A stretch of DNA of 64,000 nucleotides from Chrysomallon squamiferum. Lineage: Eukaryota > Mollusca > Gastropoda > Neomphalida > Peltospiridae. Shown here piece after piece: positions 1 to 25,256 of this stretch. Where the stretch lies: NCBI GenBank assembly GCA_012295275.1, contig CM022669.1, positions 2,037,140 to 2,101,139 on the forward strand, given 5' to 3'. Below the pieces are notes generated by a model. It ran no database searches. It was not told where the DNA came from and saw only the letters and a program-made list of their open reading frames with translations. The first letter of the stretch is position 1; each line of letters begins with the position of its first letter. A program made the position numbers and the translations under genes.

Positions 1-2549
<2,549 letters not shown>

Positions 2550-2557
2550 TGACGTCA
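2550..2557. promoter_or_regulatory. CRE palindrome upstream of vWA gene A
   Basis: A perfect TGACGTCA (full cAMP-response element, CREB/CREM/ATF site) lies 139 bp before the start codon of the first vWA gene. A similar distance (142 bp) separates the same motif from the start of SAXO gene C. Function is inferred from motif and position only. Confidence 0.45.
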
Positions 2558-2688
2558 TGTTATGACTTGTCATCTATATCTGTTTAAAAATCGTCAGGAC
2601 ACAACAAATTTCTAACGCGAGGAGAACTTGATTCAGTTGTCTAGAATTCTGAATACGAAAAGCAGACGTTTGTCAATTTGATGTTGAA

Positions 2689-10213
<7,525 letters not shown>

Positions 10214-10847
10214 CGTAACGAACATGAAAGCGATATTAGCCTAACTGCCTTGACTTGTCCGGTTTTGTTTTCTTTGCGGTATTTATTTATCTTTGTCTAA
10301 TTGCATATTTCATGTTATTTATGAAACTATCGAACACTAACTGGTTAGGGAGGCATCAGACATATAAGTCACAGTTTGTTTGATCCGTTTGATATAATGT
10401 TTACCTTATCCAGAGAACATACAAATTATAATTTCACAGATGTATCTGGTTCGTAATCCGATTCAGTGTGATATCATAATTATTTTATAATTTTGTCCAT
10501 ATTTTTAGCTGTATTTATTAATTTCCTACTTCGAGAATGAACTAAAAGTGTGGTATCTGTTATTTGTGATATTTTATTTTCTGCCATGTGCGTGCCTGTA
10601 GTGGTAAACAATTTATTTCGATGATTATTTTAAAGATTTGAGTTCTACTGGTCACTCACTATGAGCGGAAAAACAAGGTCAAATTTCAGTTTAAATACAA
10701 AACGATTTATACCAAGATACCACTTTATCTGTCAGCTGAAGAATAATATATCTGCATGTCATAAACATCGCCTACGCTAGCAGAACAGTGGATTAGGTCA
10801 CAAAACAGGGGTGGATCCAGAGAAGGCTGGAGGCGATCCAAATCATC

Positions 10848-10894
<47 letters not shown>

Positions 10895-11751
10895 AAAAAT
10901 AAGTAAAAGCAAGATATAATTTTCTTGTATTCTTTATTTTGACGTTTAAGTGAGTTGTATGTTTATGTATTGTTCAGTTTGTTTTCGTTTGTTGAGCTTT
11001 TGTTTTATTTTCACCGGCTTTGATTTTATTTAAGTATTTGATTTTTGTCTGTGATAAAAAATAAAATTGATATTTACTCTCGTAATATATGCTTTGAGTC
11101 TATTTTTGTTTTCTCTGACAGTGTTTATATTTCTCCTATTTAGTAAAGATTTATGGGAGAAATTACAAATTAAAAGCAAAAACAACAACGACGGCGATGA
11201 AGATAACAACATTAACACAATAATAACGGTGACGACGATAGACAATGTATCAGCGATAAAAATAAAAAAGATTTAAAAAATGTAGTATTAGTGGGTCAGT
11301 TGTTTCTAAACGGCACGATATAATATAATTAACGGTAATGATTCTAACATTGTGCACTAATGGGTTTCATATGTACGATCGCATCATCAAAACGTGATGT
11401 AACCCTATACGGCTTGTTTTTGAACAATCCAGTTAGCGAATAGATAATGTTACTTATCTTACAATGGCCGGATGATGTAGTCAGCCTGATGAAGTACTTT
11501 TAGAATTTCTAGCTTTCTACTTTCGAAAGGTTGTCGAATATAAGTTAGTGTAAGCAAATGAGTAAAAAATGATTTTACCGTTAAAGGCGAGGTTCAGTAA
11601 GAAACCGATATTTCATTCTTTGAAAAAAAATAATAAAACGGGTTGTTTTTATTTTATTTATTCCTTATCACAGTGATGCGTATAATTTATCTTACTCTGT
11701 TTATCATACATTTATATTAATTCGTTTTTTTTTAAATCATTCTGCGATAGA

Positions 11752-11864
<113 letters not shown>

Positions 11865-12487
11865 ACATATTTTTTCTAATCATTTTATTTAAGTAACACA
11901 ATACCGTCAGCTTACATATAATTATAGTAACTGTAAAATTTAAAATAACACGAAAGAGTAATATGTTATAAACAGTGACTATAATTTGTTACACAATCAT
12001 ATTCGTCAAATATGAAATTGTTTAAATAGAGTTTATTTATTAACAGATAAATACATGCACTATATGTATTTTTTATGCTGAAAAGTATGAAGAGCATGAA
12101 CATAATATAAACATAAAGGCCTGACTCAGCAGTGACGTAAGTAATAAATCTTTATAACATGGTTAACAGTTAATACGTTTTGAAGTGGAACACCAGTGAC
12201 GTATTAATATTGTTTAAATTACGTTAACATTGAATACAAATGACTGTTTATGCCGGCTGAATCATGTTAACGCTGAATAGTAATAACGTAACACATTAAA
12301 TAATTAAATGATCAGTTTATTATGCACCCATCGTACATTATAAAACAACAGACGACATACTTTTCAAAGCGAGTATGTCTTTAACTTTGCATTCATTCAT
12401 TCATTCGTACATGATATCACAGATTATTAAGAAAAGTCTTAAAAATTAAAAGCTACCGTTCAGTCGTTCTATAAATTAAAAACAAAG

Positions 12488-12577
<90 letters not shown>

Positions 12578-12610
12578 AATAATAATAATAAATAAATAAA
12601 TAAATAAATA
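12488..12610. repeat. AAT/GAT/AAAT compound microsatellite
   Basis: Tandem AAT, then GAT, then AAT and AAAT units. The polyserine and polyleucine open frame across it is an artefact. Confidence 0.95.
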
Positions 12611-13113
12611 AGTAAACAAATTACTAAATACTTATCTAAGAATAAGAAAGCGGACATAGTCTTTGATGCAAATAAATGATTATTTACTTGTCACGTATTC
12701 TGAATGTAGGCACTGTGATTAATCCACATCAACGAGTCGCTTAATACATTTTTAAACTAAACTACGTCTCACTAGCATGTCCTCCTATTTCAACTTCAGT
12801 TCCAGGAGCAATCCATATATTTCATTTATTTTTAGGAATGTCAAAATTCTTACAGGAATGCCAAAATCTTTTTAAGAATATCAAAGTACTATCCCATAAT
12901 TATGAATTTTTTTCTTGTCATTGCTGAATGGAATATATAAAATATTGCACAGCTGTCCCTTTGGCAACGGTTTCCGAGGGAACTATAATACTGTCATGTT
13001 GGTAATGACGTCAGTTTATGGACGGAATGTTAGTCACAAAGATAACTAGAAATAAAGATGTCATGTCTGCACACTTTAAGTTTAATGTTCTTTCTTTTCT
13101 GCTTGGCGTGACT

Positions 13114-15168
13114 CTACAGACCTGAAATAACAAGTGAACGAATAATTTAGTAATTTAAACTTTACCGCAAACTCGTTTCTTTATTCGTGCCTTCTTGGTG
13201 TTAATTTTATTTATAAATCTGTGAAGACTAATCGAAATTATGTCTAAATTATTCAACTCGTTACAAATCATTAATAGAAATTAAATAAAATTTAAATTAC
13301 AGTCTACGAAAAAAGAAAAACTTCTTTGAGAGAAAAAGTTCATGTATGTATTCCGAATACTAGGATGAGGCGTTTAAATGTTTAAGTATTTTTAACTCAA
13401 GGCGATAGATACATGTATTTTATTATTAAATAAGAAAGTTACAAATTCAAAGAAATTTTGTTTTGGCTATGTAAAATCATAAAGGGAAAAAATGAAATGT
13501 TACAACTAAAATACCTTTACAAATGGTGAGCAATATTTTTTCCTGGATCGAGGATAACTCGTCGTAGTCGTTGACTTGGATAATGTGATTGCTTCCTCTC
13601 CCATTGCTGAGCAGCTCCAGATCGTTTTTGTTGTAGTTTGTTCCGACGTACACAACATAGGTTTCTATCTTCAGAAATTTGTTTCGTTTGGCTTCGATGA
13701 AAACCGGGTAACTGAGGGGAACGCTCTCGTCAATGAAGAGGACTACAGTTTTCTGTATTCCTTTTCTTCCTTTTGCCAGAACTCTTCTTGTTCGCCTCAG
13801 TAGTTTCCCTAAATCAGTAAACTCGACAGATTTCAGTCTGTCATGCGCATCTTTCAAACTCTCCAACTGATTGTGGTTGACGGCTGAAACAAAGTGAGTT
13901 CTGCTGAAGAGGACGGCAGTTTCTACAAATGTTGGGTCAATGTCTTTAAGAAAAAGCTGGATGACATTCAGGATCTTCTCTGTATTAACGCTGCCAATGG
14001 CGATGTGGTCGACAGGAAACACAATGTCAACGGGACGAGTTGGAGTACAAACTGGTTGATTGCTCTGTGGTTGCATGGTCGGGTCGATCTGAACTGAAAA
14101 ACAAATATTTGTCTGGTATATAATCTGTTTTAGTAAAAAGTGTCATAAATGTCAGCAGTCGTATTTGACAGCTCTGACATTATTTAAGAAAAAAAGAAAA
14201 AAAAAAGGATAAAAAACGCGAACGGATACACGAAAATGTTAAAATGTCATACAATTACAGAAATGTAGCGGACACACCTACAGACATCGAGCTTGTAAAA
14301 TATAAATCCTATGAGCTTGAAATATACGCTGTAATTTAACAACTTAAACAAATGTAATATAAAATATATTTTAATTGTATAATAAATAACTAACTTTAAT
14401 ATTAGTCTTATCATAAAATCATTATACTCACAGTTACAGTGATGAATATGCATAATATTAGAGAGTGAGTCGACGATGCTGAAGTCGTCCGACGCGAAAA
14501 CGAATTCAGACGCCGGACGAGTTGATATTTCTTCTGTTTCTCTCTTATCTACGTTGCCGCCAAAAGCGACAATGTACACGTATGTGCCAGTCTTCTTTAA
14601 AAGGTTCGCTTCTAGTCGAGTCATCTTGGGGGTCTGACTATGACCACTGGTCAGCAGGATAACAACGTGGGCGACAGACTGTCTGGCTATACCAGCAGAG
14701 AATGCTTTCGTGCGCAGATATCTGAGAACCTGGGCTGTGTCTCGCCTGCCCCCAACTTGCGGGGCAGATTTAATCGATTCCTTCAGATCTTTAAAATTCT
14801 TTTTTGAGCCAAGTCGTGAAGCCGTCATGACGTTGTTGCCGAACGACAAGACGCCGATTCTGGCTGTGTCCCGTTTCATATAAAACAAAGGCGTCAAGTG
14901 CGTTAGAAATTGTTTCTGTCTCTGGAATTCTTCTTCGGTGACGTCGTTAGAAGTATCAAGAACGAAGTAGACGTCGGCCGCTTTCCCGCCGCATCCTATA
15001 ATATAAAAACAAACAAAGGATGGTTACATTCAATCATTGTCCTTTGTGAATGCGAGGGAAAAGGAACATATATGATATGCAATGAGATAATTAAAAAAAT
15101 ATCGATGCAGAAAAAGCTTTGGGGGTATTTTATTGATAGTAAATTATAGATATAACAAGAGACGCTTT

Positions 15169-15203
<35 letters not shown>

Positions 15204-15908
15204 TCTATTTATCTATTTATTTTTGTTGCGTAAGATATAAAAATATCGCAAGTTATTAATTTGAATAAATCGTAATTTCAAGATATTAAAATGGGAATAT
15301 AAGTAACAAGTTATTTACTAGCAAAAGCTGACCTTTTGGCACAGTTTTGTATGCCCGTGCACCGCTTTGTTGCAGCCAGGAATGTGGATCTGACTGCATC
15401 ATTGAGTCATCCCGACCTGAAATAATTATATATATATATATATATATATGCCATAATCTAATAAGGCTGTAACATATAATATACAGTAATTATTCCCAAA
15501 CCTCGATTCGTCTGTGTATCTCCTAAAGGGCATCAACATGACATTAATACATTCTGCCGTAATAACGTTTACAAATATCAAAATTTCTGTTTCGAAAATA
15601 ATCATATTATGTGACTCCAAGGATTTTAGATAAGAGACTGTCGACCAGCAAATTAATTAGTGATTGTTCTAGTAAGAATTAGAGATGATTGTGGCATGAA
15701 AGTGACCTTTTTATTCTCTTTGAGTACAGAAAATTTAAAAATAATGAATATAAACTGTGTTAAGATTAGAACATATGCCTGAATACATAAATAAAATATG
15801 ACTTACCGATTTTGTATGTCCATATTTTATTGATCTGAAAAATAAAACAAATAATTAAAATTAACTGATCTGAAAATTAAAAATTATTTTGGTTAAAAAC
15901 TACTTAAA

Positions 15909-15940
<32 letters not shown>

Positions 15941-16250
15941 ACAGTGGAAACGCACCTTCACGGCTTTTAATAACTGGGTGAGACAAAAGTACCAGTAGAT
16001 ACAGTGAAATTAATTATTTCTCTGTCGTGTGCTCCAGCTTGAACATTACTGATACGTAGTGAAGTTAGTGATATCATACAAATGACATTACAATTTTGAA
16101 TTACAACAAATTATCACTTTAGTCACGTTTACGTCTCCAGCTAGGTTAAGACAGCAGCTGGTAGAGGAATACGATTTGACATCCTGTATCAACACCGACA
16201 CATTCTCCTTTCTGTTATTTTAAATATATGATTTACATATAAAAACAAAA

Positions 16251-16311
<61 letters not shown>

Positions 16312-16485
16312 GTAATAGTAGTAGTAGTAGTAGTAGTAGCATACTACTAATAATAATAATAGTAAGTGTAGTAGTAGTAGCAGTAGTAGCAGTAGTAATA
16401 GTAATAGTAAAAATAGTAGTAGTAGTACACTTACTTGTAGGACAGTTATCAAAATCAGTGAACACAGTTTCATCTTGTTTTCCAT
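13114..16485 (-). CDS. secreted two-domain vWA protein lacking MIDAS (vWA gene B)
   Basis: Six coding exons on the minus strand: 16485-16435, 15834-15807, 15416-15333, 14995-14432, 14093-13515, 13121-13114. They give 437 aa; intron 1 is phase 0 and all others phase 1. The N-terminus MENKMKLCSLILITVLQ is a signal peptide. Two vWA-like domains follow a short linker, one per exon. In the first, the metal-site motif is D68-T-S-N-D72, the Thr loop reads GGRRDTA and the TDG loop reads TSG. In the second, the first motif reads PVDHIAIG. Neither domain should coordinate metal in the usual way. The second domain aligns with vWA3 of gene A (shared EAKR-KF, T/I-V-V, LE pattern, and a final Cys next to a phase-1 donor). 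The gene is an inverted, convergent paralogue of gene A and probably a secreted non-metal-binding partner or decoy. The two-residue terminal exon is inferred. Confidence 0.85.
16249..16432. repeat. AAT/AGT trinucleotide microsatellite
   Basis: AAT units grade into AGT and AGC units. The tract fills the start of intron 1 of vWA gene B and reaches to within a few bases of its 5' splice site at 16434. Open frames of polytyrosine or polyleucine across it are artefacts. Confidence 0.93.
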
Positions 16486-16989
16486 TTTGTTAAAGTATTT
16501 AAATTATTATCTCCAGCTGTTCCGAAAACTGTTTCGCAGATTTGTTTTGAGACTATGTCTAGGAAGGTAAGTCTTTTCTATAGAGAATTTGGCGAGAATG
16601 TCTTATTTATGTAGAAAGCATCCAGTTAAATTCCGGGGCGGGGCGTCCTAAATCATCAGTGGTCTATTTGCTGATGTCAAGGGCTGCCCGACCTTTCATT
16701 CATACATCAGATGTCGATGTAGTAACAATACCATATATAGATAATAAAGTTCCTTTGTGGGGTTTGTATGGTATGTGCATTAGCCAATGGGATCGACACG
16801 GATGTAACTAAAAATAAACTCTCAACTCCTCGGAAGTTCGACAATTATTAATAGTCTTATTTTATTTTTAGATTTTATTAATTATACCGTAATTGTATTG
16901 TTTTAAGAATTCTCTCTCTCTCTCTCTCTCCTCAACTTTAAATAAAAGGAGACTGAATTAGGTAAGAAATTAAAAACTTTAGAAAATCT

Positions 16990-16993
<4 letters not shown>

Positions 16994-17072
<79 letters not shown>
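16994..17072. repeat. (GA)n microsatellite
   Basis: About 78 bp of GA repeat. Confidence 0.95.
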
Positions 17073-17076
<4 letters not shown>

Positions 17077-19426
17077 AGAGAGTAAAACCATTGAGCGTGT
17101 CAACGGGTGTATCTGTACGTATGTATGTGTATATATATATATATATTACATACACACATATAAAACGCTAAAATTAATATCAGTCGGTCAGTGGATAATC
17201 GAAAGAGAGATAACATAGAGAGACAGACAGACACACAGACACACATACAGTCATATATATATATAGATATAAACAGTTAATATTATCTGTAATGTATACC
17301 GGATGTAATCTACAAGTGCGCTGTTCAAGCGTGTGGGAGTACTGCATGTTTAGAATGTCCGCTGTATCAGCAGTGTGTAGAACTAGTGAAAATGAATTAA
17401 TTACAACACAAAGAACAGATGTTAACTGTAATGCTTTATTTTAACATTCATTAAATGAGTCAAATATTTTCTCTCTTTATTTTGTTTGATATTCATCTCT
17501 TCATTTCTATTTATTTCTTTTAACTGTTCTGTGTATTCATTATTGCATTATTATTTATTTATTTGTTTTGTTTTGTTTTTCGTTTTGTTGATATTTTTAA
17601 TATCTAAAAAGTATAAACCTAATTTAAAATTACTGGATGCGTCTATCAGAAAATATTTAAACCCTGAAGATCACCGTTTTGAAATTCCAGTTTATGTTAT
17701 GATGAAAACGTAGAAAGTTTTATTTCGAAAATAAATTCCTTTCTCTATCCTGATAAAGTAAGCTATGATTAAATTAGAGAGACCGACAGTCAGACGAGCA
17801 GACAGGCTGATGATTAATATCATAATCATCATATTATTTTTATTATCATTATTATTTGCATTGCTGTTGTGGAAGTGTTGTTATTATTACTGTGCAGTCA
17901 TGCACGAATAAAATGTGACAGCCGAATTATCTGTTATAGAAATGTGATTAGATCAAACAGGACGTTCTTCGAGTTAAGACGTTGTCATAGAGCATTCCAG
18001 AATGTCGTGGTTACTGTAGTGGTGTGAGATGTGGTGCGTACAAAAATCAATTCGCACTGGTGAGTTTTTTTTAAATTAGTTCCAGCCAGTGGTTTAAGAA
18101 AATGTTCTAATATTACATACGTGTTGTTGTTTTTGTTGTTGATGTAAAACATCCTTTCTAGCGTGATCCGTTGAATGTTAAAAAGAAAAAAAGGAGAGAG
18201 ACAGACAGAAAATCAAGAAGGCGAATGAATTGTGAACAAGTATACATTAATGTGTATTTAAATGTGTGTATGTGTATGAGTCTGTATTTTAGTATGTGTG
18301 TGTGTGGGTGTGTGTGTATGGGTGTTTGCATAATAGAATAATATTATTCGCAGGTTCGTGCTGCTTTTTTCAGTCCTACAGAGAAATATACACGGAAGGC
18401 ATTAATGATTAATACTTTTTATTAAATTTAACAGAACTAATTATCTTGTATTTTCAAATAATTACATGAAAATTGCAAACATTTAACTCGGTGAAGGATG
18501 CACTAACTGCGTCACACTGTGGAAGAACGTTGTACAGTAAGTGCACCGAACAGTGAAGTATTTCAAACCGAATCACCACGAGACGTTTAAGTGATGCCCC
18601 ATTAGATCCTGAAAAATATTCATGGAATGAAATCTTTTTGTTACAGATGGTTGCGCGTCATAGCTTGTTAAATCTATGGCATTTGCTACAAGAAGTAGCT
18701 GAAACCAAGCAGATTAAGAATTTAAATATGCCCACGCATATTGTCGTCTGGTGAACCAATCCTTCGCAGTCATCTGCGACACTTTAATTATGACTTCGCT
18801 ATGTATATATAAAACACTTGCATCATTTGCTTACACAGTTATTTATACGGCAAATCAACGTAAAAGAAGTGTAACTGGGATTGGTTACAGATTTAAAGTA
18901 TGCAGTGATACATGTATGTTAGTGAAAGAATGATATTACATGTAAATGTATATAATGTATTTACATACAGTTTTGTGTATGTATGTATGTATGAATGAAT
19001 ACAAAAGGTGGGTGTTTTTATCAGTATGCATGTATGGCTGCTCATTCACTTTTACCTTATCAGAAACGGAAATACAAGGACCTTCGACGCTGGTTAGAAT
19101 GGAAAATATCAAATGAAACTTTATAATTAATTTATAACATGAATTCATTGTACACACATATTATGATGATTTCACTTTTGTTCATTATAAAACAATTGCA
19201 TGCTATTTTGAATCCACTGCTGAAATTCCTAATTTGTCTGATGTATTTATGACTATAATTGACATATATATATATATATATTAAATCTACTGTTTAGGTT
19301 CTGCAATTTGCCTGTGTTAATGAGCGTGTGTATACACTTATATATGTTTCATGTAATGAAACAGAACTAGTGTTATTGTAAAAAAAAAAATTATGGTTAT
19401 GTTTATGTGATAATTTATATCTGCCA

Positions 19427-19428
<2 letters not shown>

Positions 19429-19494
<66 letters not shown>
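19429..19494. repeat. (GT)n microsatellite
   Basis: About 65 bp of uninterrupted GT repeat. Confidence 0.95.
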
Positions 19495-19495
<1 letters not shown>

Positions 19496-20604
19496 CAGAG
19501 AGAGACCCAGAAGTTAACAATCATTATACAAGGTTTTAGTAAGGTATTCCGTGAAAGAACAGTTTATTCTATAATTTACGGTATAACACTGACTCACATT
19601 TGTAAAATGTCACTTGCTAATTGTTTGATATATGACAATTCTCAGCATAAAACATGTAATAATCATTGCTTTATATTCAAATGAGAAATTATTAAATTGT
19701 ATCTAATTATAGATACAACTTTATTACAAGAGATTAACAACGAAATCATCAAAATATAATCTACATCACAGCCAAAATCATTTAAATTTGAATTTTATTA
19801 TTAAAGCAAGGACTTTAAACAGTTAACTTTTACAACAATATGTGGTTGTGCTTATGTGAAATTTATATGTATGTACACATGAACACATGCACATATACAC
19901 AGATACACAGATACATGTAATATCCACAGTAAGTGTAGTATTATGATATACGTCAGCTTGGAGGATATTGGTCTTTGTTTCTGCCTGTCTCTATGTATAA
20001 ACATATTAATAAAAACTGATATTTTTAATGATTATTGGGGAATTTGGTTTGTACAACTGTGAATTAATATTACTATATTTTGAACTTTAATATCAACCAC
20101 TGAATTATTTTAGATATAAATGAAATATCAAATGTATGGTTATTTCAAAATTTAAAAATTCCAGTTAAAAACTAATAATTAAATAATCATTTTTGAAGAG
20201 TACTATCTGCAGATACTGATGAAACATTTTTTTAAAAATTTCAGTACATTCTTTATTGAACATGAGAAAAAGTAATATTATACTATTCATATGGGTCAAC
20301 ACACACATACAAACATATATACACATATACACACACAAACATACACACACATACAGACATAAACACACACACACACATACATACACACAGAGATACATAT
20401 CAGTAAAGAGTATGATTATTGTTAGTGTTTATCAAGTTTATACATATCTTTTATAACACTGATTTTGTTTTGAATAAAACACTGCAGATCAGTGAACATC
20501 ACTACAAAGATGTGTGAATATAGTAAGAGGAACTGATTGATAGTCCGACATCTCATGAGATCTGAAAATTGTTTTGTACTATCTGCCAGTCTTGTAGTCA
20601 GATG

Positions 20605-22849
20605 TTACTTTACAGGACATTTGATGTAAACCTGAAATATGATAATACAGCAGATAAAAACGTTTTAGGATATTGTCATGTGTGTTTGTATCTCTCACAG
20701 TTTCTCTCCCTCTGTTTGTCAATAACCTTTTCACTTTCCCATTGCCTCCTTCTCTGTATCCTCCATCCATCTATCCAGCCATCTATTCATCCACTCGCTT
20801 ATCTTTTTTCTTTCTTTCTCTTTGTATATCTATGTGTCTGTCAATCAGTTTATGTAAAAGTGTATGTCTTTGAAAGTCTGTCATTATGTGAATAAAGTCC
20901 ATGTTAAACATAGTATACAATAAAATGATTTAGTAGTTAACATTAAGATATTTACTTACAGTTTTAACTTCTGTGTATTCATGAAGAGCGTAGGATCCAC
21001 TATAATGAGAAAAATAGCAAAATTGTTAGCTACAGATAACTGAATCCATAACATTGATACCTACCAGCAATTGTTTATCCAAGCTATTATCTACTTCTTA
21101 CCTAAAATTGGCTACTTCTATATAGGCTACTACTACTACTACTACTACTACTGCTGCTGCTGCTACTACTACTACTACTCATACTGTTACTACTGCTACT
21201 TATACTATCACTACTACTATTATTTATACTATTTGCAATGGTACTACTTTTGCTATTGTTACTATTGTTAACATCACCATTACTTCTACAATAATAACAT
21301 ATTAATAACAACAACAACAACACTAATAAAGTTAACAAAAGAGAAATGTGAAGTTTTACTCACAGCTCTCTGCCAAACCCAGACTGCTTGTAGCCACCAA
21401 ATGGAGCCTGATCTCGTACAATGTTGTAATCATTTACCCTGGAAACATTTACATTATTAAGAAACACAGCAACTAAGCAGACAACAGAAACAAACACATG
21501 TAAACTAACCAGATTGTTCCAGTCTACTCAAAAATCATGACATTTATTTAAATTAATTCAATTAATTTATTAATTTATTTCACTTGTAAGTTGGTTATTT
21601 ATTTTATTTATTGAGTTACTTACTTTTTAAATTAATTTATTCCTTATTGAATTACAGGATTAAATTAACTGACTGATCTGTACACAAACTGACCAGATTG
21701 TTCCAGCTTTCACTCTGCTGGTGAAAGCCATGACAGTGTTGATGTTTTCTGAGATCACTGCAGCAGCCAACCCATAGTCTGACCTGTTTGCCCGTTCTAC
21801 TGCTTCCTCCAGAGTCTTAAACTTGAATATCTGCTGAACTGGACCAAATATCTGTTAAATAACAATTTTAAATTGAAATATTTCTGGTTTAAAATTGCTT
21901 CAGCTTTATATTTATCTATAAATGCTATATTCATTTATTTCATCCATAAATTATTTTATTTTATTTTTATATTTTAAAAAGAACACCATAATGTGGATAT
22001 TTACTTTTAATATTTTAATATTGATTTATCATTTAATATTATTTGACCCAGAATTAATAATCTGTTTCAGAAATCGTATTTCTGTATAAATGAAGAACAC
22101 AGGCTGTTGTTTTAAGCACCTCTTCTTTACCAATTGACATGTCTTCAGTCACATCGCTAAAAACTGTGGGCTCGATAAAATAACCTTTGCTTCCTATCTG
22201 TTTTCCTCCACACTGCAGTTTAGCACCATCCTTAATTCCACTGTCTATCAGGTTGAGAACCTTGTCAAACTGGGCTTTGTCCACCTGATAACAACAACAA
22301 CAACAATAACAACAACAACAATAATAATAGTAACACAAACATCAAAAACAACAACAACAATAATAATTAATAATAATAACAACAACAAATGCAGTAATAA
22401 TAACAACTGTAATAATAATAGTAATAAAAAAAAAAATACAATTATTATCTGTCTTAACTATTATATTTTATATATTACCAGTGGTGGACATTATATTAAA
22501 ATAATAGTTGAAATAAATGAAATTTAAACAGCATATTAACTATGAGATGTTTCCAATAACTAATCCAGTAATTAATTATTACTTCACTGAAACTCTTTGG
22601 CTATCATTCTTACACTAATATTTTTACTACTACTACTACTACTACTACAACTAAAACTACTACTACAACTACTAACTACAACTCTACTACTACAACTACA
22701 ACAACTACTAGAACTACTACTACTACTACACTAATTACTATTATTACTACTACTATTACTACTACTACTAACTACTACTATTACTATTACTACTACTACT
22801 ATTACTACTACTACAACTACTACTAACTACTATTAATTACTACAATTTT

Positions 22850-22884
<35 letters not shown>

Positions 22885-25212
22885 ACTACTATTAATTACT
22901 ACTATTAACTACTATTACTACTACTAACTACTAACTACTACTATTATCAGGACTACCACCACCACCACCACAGCTGCTACTGTAATATTACTACAAGCAT
23001 TATTATAAGTTACTAAAATTATCATCATCATCGTAGTGATATAGTGATATTTACCAGTGGTCCAAGTTCGTTTCTGTGATCAAAAGGATCTCCAACTTTT
23101 TTTGACTTGGCTCTCTCTGTACTGCGTGCAACAAACTCATCATAGATCTCCTCGTGAACATAGGTCCTGGAGGCTGCAGCACACACCTGTCCATTGTTGA
23201 AAAACAATGCCTGGTGAGCTACTTCCACTGCCATGTCAACTACAAATATCAACCATTAACAATAAAGATAATTAACAATTAGTAATAATAATGATAATTA
23301 TAATAACGACAATCAGTAATAACAACAATTACGCCATCTCCTTCATTCTATAGAAAGAGTTGTGGCTAGTTTTTCTTAATGTGAATGATAATTTTATATA
23401 TATATACGTTATTTTAAATATATTATTTATAATTTTACAATAATTCTGATTTGCCTGCAAGATGACTTAGACTGAACAGAATGAATCTTATTATCATTTT
23501 CATATTTTTATAAATTACATCTAATTTCCGCACCATCTCTTAATCAGTCCTAGTGTGCTGCAGTGTAACTTACATTAAACACATGTACTTCAACCGTAGG
23601 GAATTCTGACTGTCAAACAAATGAGTACTGTAAACTCTCAAAGGTTGATCACTTGTATTAATTTAACGTTGCCAAACACTTTAATTGAGGATTATGGCAA
23701 TTTTATCATTTAAAATATGTTATGCATACATCTCTAAAGGTTCACTGTCAGTTATCAGCTCTAGTGTGGTAATTTCATGATAAACAGATAAGAGAGGCAT
23801 TATTTTAAACCCATAACTGTCTAAAACAAATGTAAAAAAAAGTATATAAATAATAATAATAATAATAATAACTTTAATAAACAAATAAAAAAGCTGATGT
23901 ATTTTGTACACTACTGAGTGATATTACTGTTGGCATCGGCAAACACGACACATGGACTCTTTCCACCAAGTTCCAGAGTCACTCGCTTCAAGTTAGACTT
24001 AGCTGCAGCTTCCATCACAGAGCGTCCAACCTGAGAAAAACCTCAAACAAATCAAACCAAATATAAACATTAAACTGAAGTTTTCCTAATGAAATAAAAA
24101 AGGAAATTCTTGTTTGATACATATTATATTATTTTGTATGTGTTATGTATCTGTATATAATAATTACTTCTATTTTTTTATTTTACAGTTTAATTAATTA
24201 TGGTATAATATAAATAGTAAAAGGGATGCTAGTAAATTATATTGTATTTTGTTTTTTATTTATAGCTATATAGGTAAAAAATTAAATAAAAGACATGTAA
24301 GAATAATAATAATATTAATAATTATATATGTTTTGTTTTATTCTGCTTCACTTTACAAAAATAGAAAAATAAAATAGAGTCGGAGAAAAAAAGAGAAAAA
24401 AATAACAAAACAAAAAAAACTTTAAATAAAATAGAGTGAAATAAAAAAAAAAACTAAACCAAACATGACAAAATGAGACAAATGTAACCTCGGTTGATCC
24501 AGTGAAAGCTATTTTGTTAATGCTAGGATGTGAGGAGAGGGCAGATCCAGCAGTAGGCCCAAACCCAGTGACGAAGTTCACCACTCCCGGGGGGAAGCCA
24601 GCCTACAGAGAAATTCATCAAAATTTATATCAATTTCATTTTCTTTTTTTAAAGACAAGATAAGCCTACCATACTTTAACAGATCCAAAGAGGAAATGTA
24701 AACTGTAGTGTTAGAACTCACCTCCTTAACAAGAGAGGCTATGAAGAGAGCAGTGAGCGGCGTCTGTTCAGCTGGTTTCACTACCACAACGTTTCCACAC
24801 GCCAACGCCGGGGCGAGCTTCCACAGCAACAGAGGCACTGGAAAGTTCCACTGAACAATGAGACGAAACAAATTTATGTTAAATAGTACTAGAAAGTAAA
24901 CTGATTTCTGAGATAAAATAATGTAATATAATACTCAAAAGTTGAGATAAAATAAATCTGTGTAATACTGTGTGGTGTTAGAAAGCATAAATATACATAC
25001 ATTTTGAAATCAACAAGTTAATATAATATGGTGTTGAAAGTTTAACATGATGGTGTTTAATTTTAAAGATGATAATAATTAATACTCACTGGCAAAATAA
25101 TTCCACAAATACCAACAGGTTCATGTTTGGTGTAGCAGAAGTAATTTCCATCTGTAAAAATAATTCATATTATACTGGTCAGATACTAAAATGCACATTA
25201 ACAAAGAGAATT

Positions 25213-25256
<44 letters not shown>

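Larger units (their letters stand above)
16486..20604. other. intergenic, microsatellite-rich
   Basis: No gene is recognised between the vWA gene B start and the ALDH stop. The stretch holds a (TC)n tract at about 16911-16930 and a (GA)n tract at about 16994-17072 that are inverted relative to each other, a (GT)n tract at about 19429-19494 and an imperfect CA-rich tract at about 20298-20395. A minus-strand AATAAA (TTTATT on +) lies near 20252 and may serve ALDH. Confidence 0.65.
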